DNA of 64,000 nucleotides from Fasciolopsis buskii (Eukaryota; Platyhelminthes; Trematoda; Plagiorchiida; Fasciolidae), in assembly GCA_008360955.1 (NCBI GenBank), contig LUCM01011156.1, positions 261,558 through 325,557 of the forward strand. The letters are read 5' to 3'. Both the position numbers and the translations under genes were made by a program. Position 1 is the first letter of the stretch. Each line of letters starts with the position of its first letter. Of this stretch, positions 52,811 to 63,883 are shown piece after piece. Under the pieces are notes generated by a model that saw only the letters and a program-made list of their open reading frames with translations, searched no databases and had not been told where the DNA came from.

Positions 52811-54683
52811 TGCCATCATCGTCATCGCTCAGCGTTGAAGGGCAAGACAAGCCTTACCGACCGCTGCATTTTCCCCAAGATTATATGTTTCTATAGAAAG
52901 AGGGAATATCCAAGTGGAACAGGAAGTGGACACAGTCGGGAAAAGATAAGAATGCAATGCCGAGTATGTCAACACACCCGAGCACAGTCCAACTGTATCA
53001 AACGCACGTGTTTTCAATCATTCTTACGATCTACGATACAAAAATGACAACATGATCGCTGTGCATTTCCTCATTCTAACCGCTTGCCCAAGTCATTGCT
53101 GCGCTGACTCCCAGATGGCCTTCTCTACTCCGTAAGAGGAACGGTAGACAAGTGTTCGCCATACGCAAAACGTAACCCGACCACCGCAGTCTATCAAGTT
53201 TCATGCGCTGAAATAAGGTGTTTTCAGAATTGGCACCTAATACTAGATTCCTGACCTCCACTTTACTCACCCGATCACTCCATCCAATCCTAGCCATACA
53301 ACCTAGACATCGGTGGTCGAAAACCTCTAGCCGACAAACATCGCCCACACGCATACTTCATGTCTCGCACCCGTACAACAGAACTGAGCGCACTACAGCA
53401 TAGTGCACACGGCCTTTCAACTTCAGTGAAATATCAGGTCGAAGCCACAAGTGCTTCAGTCCAGCGTAAGCCCCTTGAGCTTTGGATATACAAGTGTTTG
53501 TCTCTACTGCCGAGCTACCATCGTTCAACACACACCTGCCAAGTTAAGTGAAATGGTCCACGATCGTTATTTTCTCTCCATCCAGTATCACATTCAGCCC
53601 ATCTATGACGGAGTTGAGCAGAAATTGAGAGACGGGACAGGCTTGTCGAACGCCGCTAGTCGTTTCGAATGAGCTTGACAGTTCACCGTAGACCATCAAG
53701 CGACCACAGGTAGGCAAGTGCAATGCTCGCAACAGGTTCACGAACTTTGCTGGCATACCACTCCGGTGGAGAAAACTGAATAGCGCTGTCCGATCCACTG
53801 AGTCGAACGCGCCTTTCAAGTCCATAAAGACTACGGTTGTAGGCCGCGGTGTGTGCGGCGCGCTTCGATTAATTGTCGAAGAGTGACTATCTGGTTGATT
53901 CAACCTCGACCTGGACGAAATACCGAAGTATACGTATACCGAAGTAACAAATAAACTGCGTTTAACACCACTATCCTTCCGGACGCCGACTGATCCCTGC
54001 AGTCTCACAGCGCACAAGCGACTGTTAACCGGGATCCAGTCAGTCGGAAAGGGCCGCTTCAGCCTTCTCAATTACGATTATTCCTACTTTGCGTTGACCC
54101 ACAGCTTGAGCTGCTTCGTCTCCTGAAGTGTGCTGGAAATATCTCGACGAGAAATTTGGCGCAGTTAGTTGAATTACTCTGCTCGAATCCTGAATTCGTG
54201 TTTCACTCACGCAGCAAACATCAATCGAAAGTGAGTCCACTGTCACACCTAAACAAGCCTGTTGGCCAGCCTGCATTAAAGTGCGCACATTGAAGGAACC
54301 GAGATTCAGTGACTGACGTGGCTTGAGAAAATGTGAGTCAGCAGACTTAAAACCACCTGCTACATTCTTTGACAATAAACAGTTGCGGCTATCGGGCGTG
54401 TGAGCTGTGGGTATACCATGGGTGGGCATAGGGGGCAAACAGATTGGGTTGGAGACAGGTTGAATAAAAGAGAGGGAACTCTGAGCAGTAGCATACTTAT
54501 CACTACCCACCCCACCAGCGCTCGATGCAATGGGCAGCGCGGTCCTGATTATCCTGCGCGACGACCGATGTGGTATGGAATTATCTGTAGGCGTGTAACT
54601 CATGGGGAATAATGGACGGGTACTGCTAGGGAGTCCAGCCGCTAAGCAGAAGAACGATTAGGGTTCTTAACCAAAGCCTTTGG
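52811..54683 (-). mobile_element. RTE-like LINE copy B, internally deleted, dead
   Basis: The 5' end at about 54683 coincides with that of copy C (60.70 kb). A leader and N-terminal frame (54040-54603) include SFNVRTLMQAGQQ and VSETRIQ of the endonuclease. A 4-base duplication (CTGACTGG for CTGG) then shifts frame into 53544-54071. After SLFVTSVY the sequence jumps to the reverse transcriptase at RSRLNQPDSH, losing the rest of the endonuclease and the linker. The transcriptase part matches copy A, including the missing FADD segment and the TGA after YGCET. The 3' end has TGATGA-type trinucleotides near 52811-52826. It lies in sense orientation within intron 2 of the RBM15-like gene. Confidence 0.87.
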
Positions 54684-54915
54684 TTCTGACAAGATGGATT
54701 GGTCGTGGGTCTTCGAAATATGTTCCAATGGTCTAAGATTTGTCAGGAAGTGAAGATGTTAAAATATCCCTAATAGGTCGAAATAGATGGCGCGTCAATA
54801 GTGCTGTTCTTGTCATAAAGTGATATTCCGTAAACTGGCGCAAGTCATCCAGCACTTAACAGTGAAACCATAGATGGCCTCATATAAAAAAGAATGGATA
54901 TCAATTTTAACTCAC

Positions 54916-56441
54916 TTTCGGGTGAACCATCTGAGGGACTGAAGTTTGCCAGTCGCGATCCAAGTTCAGCGTCCCCGATAACGTGCAAACAACGAAACCG
55001 AAATCCGCAATTCTTCATCAGGAACACTCCTGTCCACAAATCCGGCCCGAGGCAATCGTCGAGGTCCGCCAAATTTTGCACGTTCTGGAGAGTTGGTGGA
55101 ATCGAAGCAGCTGGGCTGAGTAGCGTGCGTGTGCGACTATGATGCAAGGTCCCCCGATAGTCTCCTGGTTTTCCACGTGAATCAATTAATGAATCCGAGC
55201 CACCATGCTTACCCGTGAACGCATTAGCAAATTCTGGTCCGACAAGCTGATGCAGTGTGGATATTCGATTCATTGGACCTGATCTGTTACCTGTGGATCC
55301 GGTATATCCGAGAGACAACTTGGTATGAGCATCAGCAGAGACACCAGAAACACGCGAGTCTGATGAATGCATTCCCACGGTTCCATAAGTGCCACCACCC
55401 AAACGTGGATCGCCGGAGGTAGATAAACCTAACTGGCCTTTCGAAGCCGGACTACGGAACGTTTCCGGATCAATAAAATCAATTCGCAAACGTTTACCTA
55501 CGCGAAGACCCATCGCAAGTGTTTTTAATTGTTTGCTTGCCTCACATGCGGCCTCGCACGTCTCAAACAGAATCTGTGCGAAATTTCGTCCAGGAACCAT
55601 ATCTACTTGAGCTACATGAGGTAATCTTGGTAGCAAACGATTCATCGTCTCCACGAAAATATCCTTACTTAATCCACCGATATGTAGGCATGTAGACGGA
55701 ATGCACTTTCCGTAACCAATTTTGCAGTGAAGCGATCGAATACAGCGACCGGACATGACAGATTTGGCACGATAAGCCATATCAACATTTTGAAAGCGAA
55801 CGAATGCGTACGAATGCATCCCAATTTTGGTGGATCTCTTGATATCAATCTGTTCAATATAACCGAAACGTTCAAACGCCTCGATCACTTCACTCTCGGT
55901 GATATCTGGTTCCAGGCTTCCGATGAAAAGTGTACGAGTCGCCTTGAAATCCTGATCCGCGTCTACAACCTGTGGTGAACGGCCGCGATATTGGGCGTCG
56001 TACCATCGATGCCCACTACTCTTCAGGAATTGGTGACTCTTCAAAGGAACCGGAATAGTAGCCGGGATAGCCGATGTCAATGGATTAGTCGAACCGAATC
56101 CCAAAGCCCGTGCGGCTGCTGCTGCGACCATTGCAGAAGAGGCAAGACTAGGCATGCCCAGCAAACTTGGTGTGCCAACCGCTCCCGGACAGCCGCCCGA
56201 CTTCGCTGGAATCTCGGTGGTGAACCGCGGATCTAGTTTGTGAGGTAGTCCATGACGAGGAGCATGCCGATCAAAGATCGGATCCGGTTCTACATCGCTG
56301 GATGGCTTCTCAGCACCGTATAGATTTGAAGGTGTACTATCTTCGGTTATTGTATCCAGAAGCGGTTCAACGGTGACCGTCCGATCGTGCAAATACACAG
56401 TTGGTTTGGCATTATATGCTGCTTGAGCATCTTCCGCATAT
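54916..56441 (-). CDS. RBM15/Spenito-like protein, middle exon (RRM1 end, RRM2, RRM3, SPOC start)
   Basis: This exon encodes about residues 112-621 of a predicted 795-residue protein. It completes RRM1 (YAEDAQAAYNAK ... RTVTVEPLL), then has a low-complexity linker, RRM2 (about 281-357: TLFIGSLEPDI and YAFVRFQN), RRM3 (about 361-436: CLHIGGLSKD and FAQILFE), a Gly/Ser-rich linker, and the first strand of the SPOC domain (LWTGVFLMKNCGF). The acceptor is ctgtcaattcag at 56442-56444, leaving one base to finish a split lysine codon; the donor is A|GTGAGT (54910-54915). The order RRM-RRM-RRM-SPOC defines the RBM15/Spenito group, nuclear adaptors of the m6A writer complex. Open frame upstream of the acceptor to 56551 is intron. 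Confidence 0.93.
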
Positions 56442-56884
56442 CTGAATTGACAGAATCGCATCAACAAGGGAATGGATCCATCAGATGTCATACAAGAAGG
56501 TAACTGCGAAGCAGGTATGAACGTCAAAAATGAAGGGCCGTAAAAACACAACTCTTCAATCTCTGATAAGAAACAATATTCACTTAGCTAATATTGGAAG
56601 GAAACAGTGTCATGGGCGAAAGGACATCTTAATCGTCAGATTTTCCAATTTCAGCAGCCACCAGAGTAACACTAGCTCTGATTATTGGTTATAACCCGAA
56701 TACTATCGATCCCACGGGGACAACCAACTTTGAACTCAAACAGTGCCGCAACCATGGCAAATGCAAACGGCTCATTCATTGCCGAACCGGAATGAAAGTC
56801 GGCTCGGGTCCATTACAGTGACATTCAATATTAGACGAAACGCAGGATAGCAATGATAACAACGGACCGTGCTAGGCCAAGCCA

Positions 56885-57935
56885 TCATCATGGGTCAGTG
56901 TCAAAAACAAGGCGAGCCCTACTGATCGCTGCTTTTCTCAACGTGTTACACGCTGGCTTAGAGAAAATAAATATGCAATTTGAGCACCGAATGGGCACAA
57001 ATGAGCGGGAAAAGAAAAGAACCCCGTAATAGCCAATACAAGGAAATAGTCTAACTATACAACCGTACATATTTCAATCATTTTCATCCGGCAGTGAGTG
57101 ACAACAAGATCTCCACTTTTCATAATTTGCTGCCGTATTCTCAAAGGGCTTCAGCTGGTTGACGAGTCTTTAAGACCACAAACACGGTAACGCGGGACAT
57201 CTACTTTACCAAAGTTCGCCATGCATTGCACGTCGCCACGCCATCTGTTGACTTCCATGTGACTTATTTCACTCGGCGGGCCGAACGGAAGCCGGGGCAC
57301 GGTATAGCACACGAGTGTTCGCAATATGCAACACATGACCTAACCAACGGGGTCTACTAAGCTTGTTGCGTTGCGATATAATCACCTCTGAACCAATGCC
57401 CAATACCGGATTTCTAAGCTGCACATTGCTCACTCGGCAACTTCATCCAACCTTAGGCGACGCTATTCAAACTTTGATATGTGAAGACTTCTAAGAGACG
57501 AACACCATCAGGAAGTGAACTACATATCGTGCAACCATGTAACAGAAGTGAGCACACCGAGACATCGTAGACACGATCTTTCAACTTCAGCGGAATATTT
57601 GTGCGGCATCACAAGTGTTTCAGTTCAGCGCACACCACTCTAGCCTTGGATTTACGCGTGCACATCGCTCATGTTGTGAAGCTATCTAGATAACTGAAAT
57701 GGTCAACAATGTGTACTTTCTCTCCATCCAATATCAAGTATGGTTCAACTTGTAATGCAAAGCACATGCCGGATAGAGGTATGCACCTCGCGGGTCTGTT
57801 TATTGCAAGCTGCGCATGTTCCGCAGATTCAAACAAGCATACGTGATCGTATGGGTAAACTAGATCATGCAGCGTTCCCCTATTTCCCAGTTCGACGCAT
57901 ACATCCTGAACATCTCCCGAAGCATCCATCCTCCA
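56885..57935 (-). mobile_element. RTE-like LINE copy E, diverged 3' part
   Basis: The minus frame at 57669-57929 reads through the active-site region: DLVYPYDHVCLFESAEHAQ stands where YADDI is normal, followed by GMCFAL and LILDGEKVHIVDHFSYL. DNA at 56885-57660 aligns loosely with copies A and B, including the 3' untranslated part and a terminal ATGATGATG remnant at 56885. The copy is 5'-truncated at the (TA)n tract at 57.95 kb. It is much older than copies A-C and has many stops. It sits in intron 1 in sense orientation. Confidence 0.7.
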
Positions 57936-57946
57936 TTACCTCGTGC

Positions 57947-57948
<2 letters not shown>

Positions 57949-57985
<37 letters not shown>
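57949..57985. repeat. (TA)n microsatellite
   Basis: A TA run of about 37 bases abutting the 5' end of LINE copy E. Confidence 0.95.
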
Positions 57986-57986
<1 letters not shown>

Positions 57987-58289
57987 CGGCTTGAAAACAA
58001 GCACGGTACCAACGCAACATGTAAACGGAACTGCAGAAGGAGGACAAACAGAAAGGGGAAATTAATAATCATAAGAAACCAACTGATTTCTGTGCTTCCA
58101 CCCTAAACAGTTTGTGGTTTTTGATTGTTTACGAATTGCCTTTCAGAGGATGAGTTCCACAGAGAGGACAAAACGTTCGTATTACTGAGTTTGGTTCTGA
58201 ACCATATCTCTCAGTGTCTATGACGAACAATAAGCCTCATCTCATGCACCCCAACCAGGAAGGCGGGAGGCACTAACCAGCGTGAGAAA

Positions 58290-58990
58290 TGTTCAAACAA
58301 AGATTTGCAATAATCACAGTTGTGTGCTTTGCAGGCTGTTGTACTACTCGGTCGCCCGGTCCAGAGTGGGCCTTTTTATTCAAGGATGCCCGTCTAGCTT
58401 AAGCATAACCAAGCGTTTTCTGCATCGAAGCAGAACCATTCCAGACGAGCCAGTGGCCAGTTGGTCGGTGCGCATGTCTCTTCTAGAAAATCTCGCCGGA
58501 TCAGTGGAACACGACAGAAGGCAATGATCTTACTCGGTTGGCGGGTCATACTCGTCACGTCACAACGCCACCACCAGGCTCATGTGGTATTTTTAAGATC
58601 CCTTGCCAGCCCACCATGTCCTCGACACTGCCGCTGCCTGTCCGCGGCCGCTTATTTGTTAGGCTTGAGCCTACCATATTCCCAACTAACTACATGGATA
58701 ATGGCCGTTCCCTTATCAGAAACCCAGGGACGCGCCCAGTAGGGTGCAACTCTGATGGAGGGGTCAGCAGGGTACGCTGCTTTTACCGCCAACCAGTGGT
58801 GATGAGGACCTCGGAGTATTCCAGATTTGGCATTAAAATCACCATTTAGTACTGTAATGTCACAGCCATCGCTCCTCGGACCGAGAGTGCGTAGTGAGCC
58901 ACAAAATTCGACATTCGACGTATCAGTGCTACCGCCTGTTGAGGCACATGCCCCGGATGGCCTTGCTTAATAATGTTTCCGTGTTTAAAC
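58290..58990 (-). mobile_element. LINE fragments: 5' leader and endonuclease box
   Basis: 58290-58583 matches 10440-10720 in the same orientation and encodes the same N-terminal peptide on the minus strand (NKKAHSGPGDRVVQ). At 58800-58990 the minus strand reads SDGCDITVLNGDFNAKSG, an endonuclease box. Relative to the 9.5-10.8 kb copy the two parts are in the opposite order, so they are probably pieces of two insertions. Both are in intron 1. Confidence 0.6.
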
Positions 58991-59259
58991 CCATAGCTTC
59001 AGACAAACGTAACATGGTACTGGATGCTACCTCACGGCACCATTAACTCGAAAGAAAGAAAGAACCAGGAACGGAGTCAGTGCGACTGCAAAACGACAAA
59101 CCGAAAAACTACACAGAAGGGAACGATTTTAAATGCAAGGACACCAATGAATGACGGTCAAGAAATATACTGTCTTAAACCGCCGCTTACGGAGACCTCG
59201 TGGGTCACAACCCGAGGGTTTAACTGCAGGTAGACCAATCAGTAAGATGGTTAAGGTTC

Positions 59260-60701
59260 TCATACACTTTCAGCACAGCATCCACTCACCAACTCTACCC
59301 ATCTTCGAATCACTACCTGCATAGGTAAACAGCCCATAACGCCAGGCGAGATCTGCTGCCAAATGCTTAGCCTGCTTAATTTGAACCCACTGATCGCCTA
59401 CATTGCTGCTCGTCGAAGTTCTTAGTTCCTCGGACAGTTTCTGTTTGCAGCTGTTGAGAACAGCCGAATCAGACAGACGTTCGATATCCAATCGGGTTGG
59501 TGGCCTGCATCGATGGCCATTCAGCTGCAGCAAAAATGGCATTGAAACTAACGCATGGTCCTATTCGACGTACGTTGTCCAGTATGATCTACAGTTCTGG
59601 ACAGAACCGCGCCAACGGTACCTAACTGCGATATGGTCAATCTGACTAAAAGTACCTGTCGAGTTAGAGCGCCATGTCGCAGTGCGACGCGAACTGTGTC
59701 GGAAATTCATAGTAAATGGGAATAAATGAATGTCAGCACAGAATTGAAGAAGTCTTTCTCCGTTGTCTGTTCGCTGACCAGGCAAGGCGCATCGCTCACC
59801 TAAACAGACTTCCAATGCACTCAGTTTTCTAACTTGTGCATTAAAATCACCTGCTACCACTACAATGTCAGAGCGTTTGCTCTTCCGAACAAGAGTGATG
59901 GGGTCATCGTGAAACTCGTCTTTCTCCATGTCAGTCCTGCAGTCTGTTGGAGCGTATACCGAAGTAACAAATAAACTGCGTTTAACACCACTATCCTTCC
60001 GGACGCCGACTGATCCCTGCAGTCTCACAGCGCACAAGCGACTGTTAACCGGGATCCAGTCAGTCGGAAAGGGCCGCTTCAGCCTTCTCAATTACGATTA
60101 TTCCTACTTTGCGTTGACCCACAGCTTGAGCTGCTTCGTCTCCTGAAGTGTGCTGGAAATATCTCGACGAGAAATTTGGCGCAGTTAGTTGAATTACTCT
60201 GCTCGAATCCTGAATTCGTGTTTCACTCACGCAGCAGACATCAATCGAAAGTGAGTCCACTGTCACACCTAAACAAGCCTGTTGGCCAGCCTGCATTAAA
60301 GTGCGCACATTGAAGGAACCGAGATTCAGTGACTGACGTGGCTTGAGAAAATGTGAGTCAGCAGACTTAAAACCACCTGCTACATTCTTTGACAATAAAC
60401 AGTTGCGGCTATCGGGCGTGTGAGCTGTGGGTATACCATGGGTGGGCATAGGGGGCAAACAGATTGGGTTGGAGACAGGTTGAATAAAAGAGAGGGAACT
60501 CTGAGCAGTAGCATACTTATCACTACCCACCCCACCAGCGCTCGATGCAATGGGCAGCGCGGTCCTGATTATCCTGCGCGACGACCGATGTGGTATGGAA
60601 TTATTTGTAGGCGTGTAACTCATGGGGAATAATGGACGGGTACTGCTAGGGAGTCCAGCCGCTAAGCAGAAGAACGATTAGGGTTCTCAACCAAAGCTTT
60701 T
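59260..60701 (-). mobile_element. RTE-like LINE copy C, endonuclease half only
   Basis: The 5' end at about 60701 matches copy B. The 187-codon frame 60060-60623 is nearly identical to that of B and shares its 4-base frameshifting duplication. The following frame (59561-60091) holds the rest of an otherwise well-kept endonuclease: SVYAPTDCRTD, VVVAGDFNAQ and SQIDHIAV with the catalytic His. After one more frame change it continues as FLLQLNGHRCRPPTRL and DLAWRYGLF (59330-59542), then homology stops before any reverse transcriptase. A LINE lacking its 3' end is unusual, since truncation is normally 5'. Sense orientation in intron 1. Confidence 0.85.
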
Positions 60702-60865
60702 CCCTCTAACAAGAACTTCACCGCCAGGAAGCGGGGAATAGCTGAGTGGGCGCCCATCTACTTGGATCAATTACTCTTCCACTCGTTTTTCCGACTGAGC
60801 TGGCAACTCAGATCAACCCCCGAACGGGAGGAGCAGAGGATTACTTCGTCAGGCCCCTACCAATT

Positions 60866-60981
60866 GACCTTCCAGGCATGATTAGATCTTTGACTTGAGA
60901 TAAGCCATCCTGTATAGCTCGTTGGGTCATGGAGGCACGCACGAAGTCACAGCACGTCATGGTGTAGTCTCGTTGTGACAT
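60866..60981 (-). repeat. LTR-like repeat, inverted partner
   Basis: On the minus strand this begins TGTCACAACGAGACTACACC and reads on to ctggaaggtcaattggta, matching 63884-64000 on the plus strand with only isolated differences over more than 100 bases. TGT at the start is typical of an LTR. The distal end is not defined. Confidence 0.7.
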
Positions 60982-60984
60982 TCG

Positions 60985-61680
60985 TGTTTCCAGTGATCCG
61001 GTTTCTAACGTTAGTGATCAGGCTGGTGTTGGGATCGGTCTGAGCAAGCGGGCCTGAAAAAACTACAGATTAGTGTCGCAGTCTTTATGGAAGGACGGCG
61101 GCGAAACATTCACACCAGAGTTAACAAACCTTCTAAGGAATAGACTCCAAAGTACTGGTGGGAACCGCTGATTGCGTTTAATTGCAAGGAATTGAATAAA
61201 CCAATAAGAAAAAATGATAAAAATATTGTTTCATCAAACACTGCATCCAAAATGTTCTCGAGCATTACATTTTTCGGATTTTCCAGTACTCCCAAAACAA
61301 ATAAGCATGAGAATCAAAGGGTTGCTGCTCCGACTCAGAAAAAATTGACCAAATTATCACTTCGCAACAAATCTTAGACATTGGAACGAATAGTATATTA
61401 CGAACAATCTTATTTGATCCGCAGACGGTGATCGACACAGTCGGTCGTGCAGGTCTATCACCCCGAGTCCCACTGGCCTGTTGAATAAAACATAAGCCAT
61501 TATGGGAAGACTCAAGTAGATTAAGCTCCAATGTGCTACAATCTGCAACCTAAGTTTCATACCACCTCCGCTCTATTAAAGTTTTTTATGACGAAATGTT
61601 TCATCACCTTTGCAAACTACTTTCTATCGGCAAATATTTTAGAGGAATAGTGACAGACAGCCCGCGACAGGAACCTATCT
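60985..61680. other. Intron sequence, nothing assigned
   Basis: Part of intron 1 of the RBM15-like gene. AT-rich, short frames only. Confidence 0.4.
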
Positions 61681-61689
61681 GATTTAGAA

Positions 61690-62660
61690 CATGTGGAGGA
61701 CATTCTGATACTGATTGAAGACTCTAATCAGTTGCAGGTTCCTGTCGTCCGACCGGACGATGGAGGAGGTATGTTTGAGATGCGTTTTACACCTTCGCAA
61801 TGTAGTATGCTATTGCAAGATTTGATTTGCTCGAAGCCGAACACTGTTCTTGCGGGCGGACAACTGGGTGAGGTGGATAGATTCAGTAACTTGGGTAGTT
61901 CCATCTCACCTGGTTGTCGCACATCGAATGAAATGTCTTCGGCCATACAAAAGGCTCGACTGGCACCCACCAACTTGAGGCATCTGTGGCGTCGGCATGA
62001 CATCCGGTTATCGATCACAGGTGCGGAATACGTAGCAGGAGTGAGGTCCATATTGCTACATGGCTCAGAGGCACGACCATCCGGAGCAGAAGATATGCGA
62101 AGATTTTCAGTGTTTAAACATTGTCACATAGCTAGAATATGGTGGGAAAAATCATGTGACTTACTCACAGGTTAGGCTTAAGATACTGGGAACCAGGGGT
62201 CAGTCTTTAGAACAGGCTCTAAATCGGAATCGACAAAAATGGTTGGGACATGCTGCGCGTATTGCTCACAAAACGAACGCCTGTTCCTACGGCTCTTCTT
62301 CGAGGCAGGTGATGGTTGGGAGAGGGTTTGAAATGGCCATTCGAGATGAAAAATAGAATGAAGGCTTCAACCAGTGAACTGTCTCGTGCAGGTTAAAATA
62401 AAATACCTAGTAGGGGTCCACAAGATCACCCCCATGGCTCCCAATCCACCCCCAAGGGACGGTTGGAGAGAGTGGAGAGTTGGAGCGTGGCTCAGTGTCG
62501 CAATCGAAGGCATCGTTCCTTTAGAAACCGTTCTTCTTCTGTAAAGTTCCTCAACGTTTTACTTTGCAGTCGACTTTTCACCATTCCCCCTTTTCTCTTT
62601 GAGCAGTTGGTGCCGTAAGAAAGTGTCCCAAACCAGAGCACGCTGGTTTAAGATTAATTG
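61690..62660 (+). mobile_element. RTE-like LINE copy D, antisense 3' part
   Basis: The plus frame 61693-62175 reads as the region after the active site of an RTE reverse transcriptase: FAPSKC appears as FTPSQC, then VDRFSNLGSSIS, LRHLWRRHDIRLSI, VRSILLHGSEA and a degenerate RCLRRIARIWWE. The next frame (62156-62356) gives QSLEQALNRNRQKWLGHA. About 300 bases of 3' untranslated sequence follow, including a track of ccaatccacccccaaggg. Stops and frame changes show it is dead. It is the only RTE piece antisense to the host gene. Confidence 0.75.
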
Positions 62661-62887
62661 TTGCACAATGCAACCAAATAAACAAAAAACGCAATTACTG
62701 AAATGTTTTTTTAGAACAGAGCACTAAAACTTGGGTTCAATCAACTGGACAATCGGTGAGTAAATGACTGCTTCTTGTCACATTGCGAGACCGTAGAAAT
62801 CCAAATTTCTAAAACAAGAATGTCTGCAAGGCAGACTTGTCACAGTGAATTCGTTTGGGTAAAATATGCACACAATAGCAAGCTTAC

Positions 62888-63222
62888 TTGAAATTAATCA
62901 AAGCCGCACGTTCGCCATCCAAGTGCCCTACGCTAATTGACATGTCACCGAATCCATTAAAATCTTGAAATAAGTAATCTTGAATCGCTTCAATGCTGAG
63001 CTTGGAGGAGAATTCGCGGACGCACAGCGTCTGAAACGACTGAGAACGAGACGTCTTGGAATTACTTAAACGTAAGCTAGAGTGATGTCCAGAGGTAGAG
63101 TAGACTCGATCACGATGCGAACGTCTCGGTGAACCCGGCCCGGAACGATCGTGATGAGTGCGGCGTCTGGTCTGGGAGCGCAAAGATTTTGGTGAGTCAT
63201 CACGTTCGCGGACGCGACGCAT
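62888..63222 (-). CDS. RBM15/Spenito-like protein, first coding exon (RS head, RRM1 start)
   Basis: The ATG at 63222 follows an in-frame TAG two codons upstream. The first 62 residues are rich in Arg, Ser and His (RRRTHHDRSGPGSPRRSH), as in the head of RBM15 proteins that reside in nuclear speckles. RRM1 begins at about residue 65 with TLCVREFSS and continues to ERAALINF. The exon ends CAA|GTAAGC (donor 62882-62887) in phase 2; the next exon supplies one base, giving INFKYAEDAQ across the junction, exactly an RRM core. The resulting protein of about 795 residues is close to the size of insect Spenito. A non-coding or short coding exon further upstream is possible because the AG of that stop could serve as an acceptor. 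Confidence 0.85.
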
Positions 63223-63544
63223 GACCTATCGGAGTAAATCGCAGAGTAAAAACCACTTTGAGGATTTATTTGAAGCCACGAAATATAAAGCTCCTACAAA
63301 ACTCCAAAAAATGTGGCATCGCTGCAGAAGTTCATCCCAAGTTTGAATTGCTTGGCGAACTAATGAAAAATAGCGATGGCAGAGCATAAATCCTAGACTA
63401 TAAACACGTTAAGAACTAAGAAGACGGCCACAAAAATTGCTCACATACAATGATACAATTTAAGAGGACCAATAAACTTTCCACTCGACGGCAACTGCTA
63501 TTTATCGATAGTAGTGTTTACTGGTAGGCTGACAATGGCCAATA

Positions 63545-63875
63545 AGATATATGTAATATATATATATATGCATATATATACATATATATGTCTCCCCAGA
63601 ATCGAATCTGTGACGTCAGGAGTGTGCATGGAAGCTCTTCGTCGAAGAGTCCACAGAAGAATCACAACTGTGATTCGTTGATAATTCTTTGTCAGTTGGG
63701 CTGAGCGAAACGTGGGAACGAGGGCAGAATGCCCCAGAATATACATATGTATATACAGAAGCAGTAAGCGGTATTTGGATGAGTGAACAAACTTGCCCGG
63801 GAGAATATATATATCTATATACATATATATATATATATATGTATATACATATATATACATGTATATATATATATT
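63545..63875. repeat. TA-rich tracts upstream of the RBM15-like gene
   Basis: Imperfect TA runs at about 63550-63592 and 63803-63875 surround a more balanced middle part. No promoter element can be chosen with confidence among them. Confidence 0.75.
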
Positions 63876-63883
63876 GCTGTCAC

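Noticed and set aside
56442..56551. Open frame extending the middle RBM15-like exon upstream
   Set aside because: It begins right after a pyrimidine-rich CAG acceptor that joins RRM1 in phase; the upstream residues do not fit an RRM.
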